Origin: Dysidea avara
Taxonomy: Eukaryota > Porifera > Demospongiae > Dictyoceratida > Dysideidae
Direction: 5' to 3'
DNA length: 64,000 nucleotides
Assembly (NCBI RefSeq): GCF_963678975.1
Contig: NC_089274.1
Coordinates: 18,059,633 to 18,123,632 of the forward strand
Part shown: one piece after another, positions 62,732-64,000 of the stretch
Position numbering within the stretch: the stretch's first letter is position 1
Layout: every line of letters starts with the position of its first letter
Made by a program: the position numbers and the translations under genes
Notes under the pieces: model-generated
Told to the model about the DNA's origin: nothing
Database searches by the model: none
Seen by the model: the letters and a program-made list of their open reading frames with translations, nothing else

Positions 62732-63785
62732 CTATAAAAGAAGAGAGCTCCCAACTGCATGACTAACACCAAGCAAGCCAACAACTACATGATTATTAAC
62801 CTAATTAATGCTTAGCTGTAAGTAACTGGCCAATTTGAAAATAACTTTGATCTAAAATGACTGTTTAATTAGAGTATATACTATTAGAGTAATTAAACAC
62901 ATTTCTGCAAGCAAATAGGATCTGTGAAAACCCGACACAATCATGCATTTTTCAAATTCCTGTTTATTAAATATTTATAATGTACTTAGCCAAGTGTATG
63001 CTCTGTTGAGTGATAATATCGATAGTTTGATACTCGCAATCAAAAAATCTTTATTGCGACACGATGATTACTGCCAACTATTGCGATACTGCGGTAAGAT
63101 TATTAAAAACATTGTTACCAAGTTTATTTAACTGTTTTGTAATTCTTTAGGCTTGCTTTTCTGTGAAATGTTTGGTTGCAAGGCTATAACAAGCTATATA
63201 TATATATATATGTTGGCCGCCCATGCAATTAGTCGAACGCTTCGCAAAGGGTTTAAAATCCTACTAAAAATACTGCTTGAGAAGCTGGCCTAGCTGTTTT
63301 ATAACTACTTGGTTTGTTTTTTCATGAAAAGTTTGGCTGCAGGGCTGTAACAAAAATTGTTAAAATATCGGCCGCCCACACTATTAATTACCTAATTAAT
63401 GAGCTTACAAGAATAGTAAAGTGTTAATCATACTTAGCATGTTTATTTGTCCATTGAATACTTGGAACTTGATTAAAAATCATCACACCTCAATCAAAAA
63501 GTATAATAATACTTCAATATCTATTGTGATATTGATTTTTCTACTATCGCTCAGCACTAATGCTCTGGCAAAGTGTCAATATCATATGCCTGTGAGCTAC
63601 TATAAAGTAGCAAAAGAAGAAAAATCGATTTGTACAGTAAGTACAGGGAAAATAAATTACAGGTGCTTACCAAAACAGTTGTAACTTACGAGCAGACTGA
63701 CATATGGAGTTGCAATTTACACCATCATGTTTGGGGAATTGATTACTGGGTGAGTTTTTCCTTATATCACCTTTCTTCACTATAG
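62732..63785. other. Upstream of the visible lipin exons
   Basis: Probably a lipin intron. A minus-strand stretch near 63691-63752 (ccagtaatcaattcc through tcagtctgctc, then gtaagtt) has acceptor- and donor-like edges and reads NQFPKHDGVNCNSICQSA. It could be a small exon from the variable middle of lipin, but no homology supports it. Diverged dispersed motifs lie at 62858-62895. Confidence 0.35.
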
Positions 63786-64000
63786 TAGACCCTTGGTTAT
63801 CCGACCCTTGTTATTCTGTAACCTTGTTTATACGAAAATGGAAATGACTGTTCTATTAGAGTATTTCGAGTACAGGTGTATGTTCTATTAGAGGATTTTA
63901 ACAGAGCTCTGTATATAAATGTATGGGCTTCAGTTATCCGAACTATTCACTTATCTTACCATTGCCTGAGACACACTGAGGTTCGGATAACCGAGGGTCT
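63786..64000. mobile_element. pogo-like MITE at the window edge
   Basis: The left end agacccttggttatccga (63788) mirrors the right end, tcggataaccgagggtct, which runs to the last base. The 'ggttatccgaacc' type terminus and the two copies of the dispersed motif inside (63845-63863, 63881-63896) link it to the element at 34379-34593. The right flank, and so the target duplication, is outside the window. Confidence 0.7.

Noticed and set aside
63421-63684. 87-codon plus-strand frame with a hydrophobic start
   Set aside because: No homology, splice context or codon bias. It probably lies in a lipin intron.

Overview
This window is eukaryotic, AT-rich DNA with spliced genes (GT-AG introns), LINE and Ty3/gypsy retroelements, IS3EU-, hAT-, pogo- and Mutator-like DNA transposons, satellites and long microsatellites. 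It is from an animal. The ABCC4/MRP4-type transporter, the lipin gene, a galaxin-like cysteine repeat, the IS3EU transposon and a dispersed motif (TACTCTAATAGAGCAGTCA) together suggest an early-branching metazoan, most likely a demosponge. The species assignment is inference. I recognised no RNA genes, CRISPR arrays or bacterial features.

Layout. 1-13250: two arrays of a 31-bp satellite (1-905 and 8930-12595) with near-perfect foldbacks. About 1.25 kb at 1-1257 is repeated directly at 11697-12951. Between the arrays lies a decayed 4.46-kb IS3EU-type transposon (3418-7876) with 6-bp target-site duplications, oriented subterminal repeat arrays, a broken transposase, a HECT-like domain pseudogene and a nested LINE. 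14600-20560: LINE fragments, a hAT-type MITE and foldbacks.

21274-36217 (minus): a complete 29-exon gene for an ABCC4/MRP4-like exporter of 1,398 residues, with every intron phase consistent. Its 5.7-kb intron 2 is packed with MITEs and foldbacks. An 18-bp minisatellite begins about 210 bp upstream of its start codon. 39130-41447 (plus): a decayed multicopy invertebrate gene with a CXC/tesmin-like cysteine motif, interrupted by a 172-bp SINE-like insertion. 42570-46246: a foldback, a hAT MITE inserted in a second minisatellite, and about 1.1 kb of pure TG repeat.

47989-49313 (minus): a frame-broken galaxin-like di-cysteine repeat region. 50182-52712: a Mutator-like long-TIR element with an exact 9-bp target-site duplication. 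54090-62731 (minus): the last nine coding exons of a lipin (phosphatidate phosphatase), including the DIDGT catalytic motif. One lipin intron holds a second Mutator-like element. Another holds a 4.2-kb Ty3/gypsy element with LTRs of only about 70 bp, itself inserted in a MITE terminal repeat. The window ends inside another pogo-like MITE.

The two intact genes do unrelated jobs: drug/nucleotide/eicosanoid-type export, and conversion of phosphatidate to diacylglycerol. Nothing suggests a functional cluster. The most striking aspect is the density of nested elements whose ends can be read base by base from their target-site duplications, and a short palindromic motif shared by unrelated MITE families.
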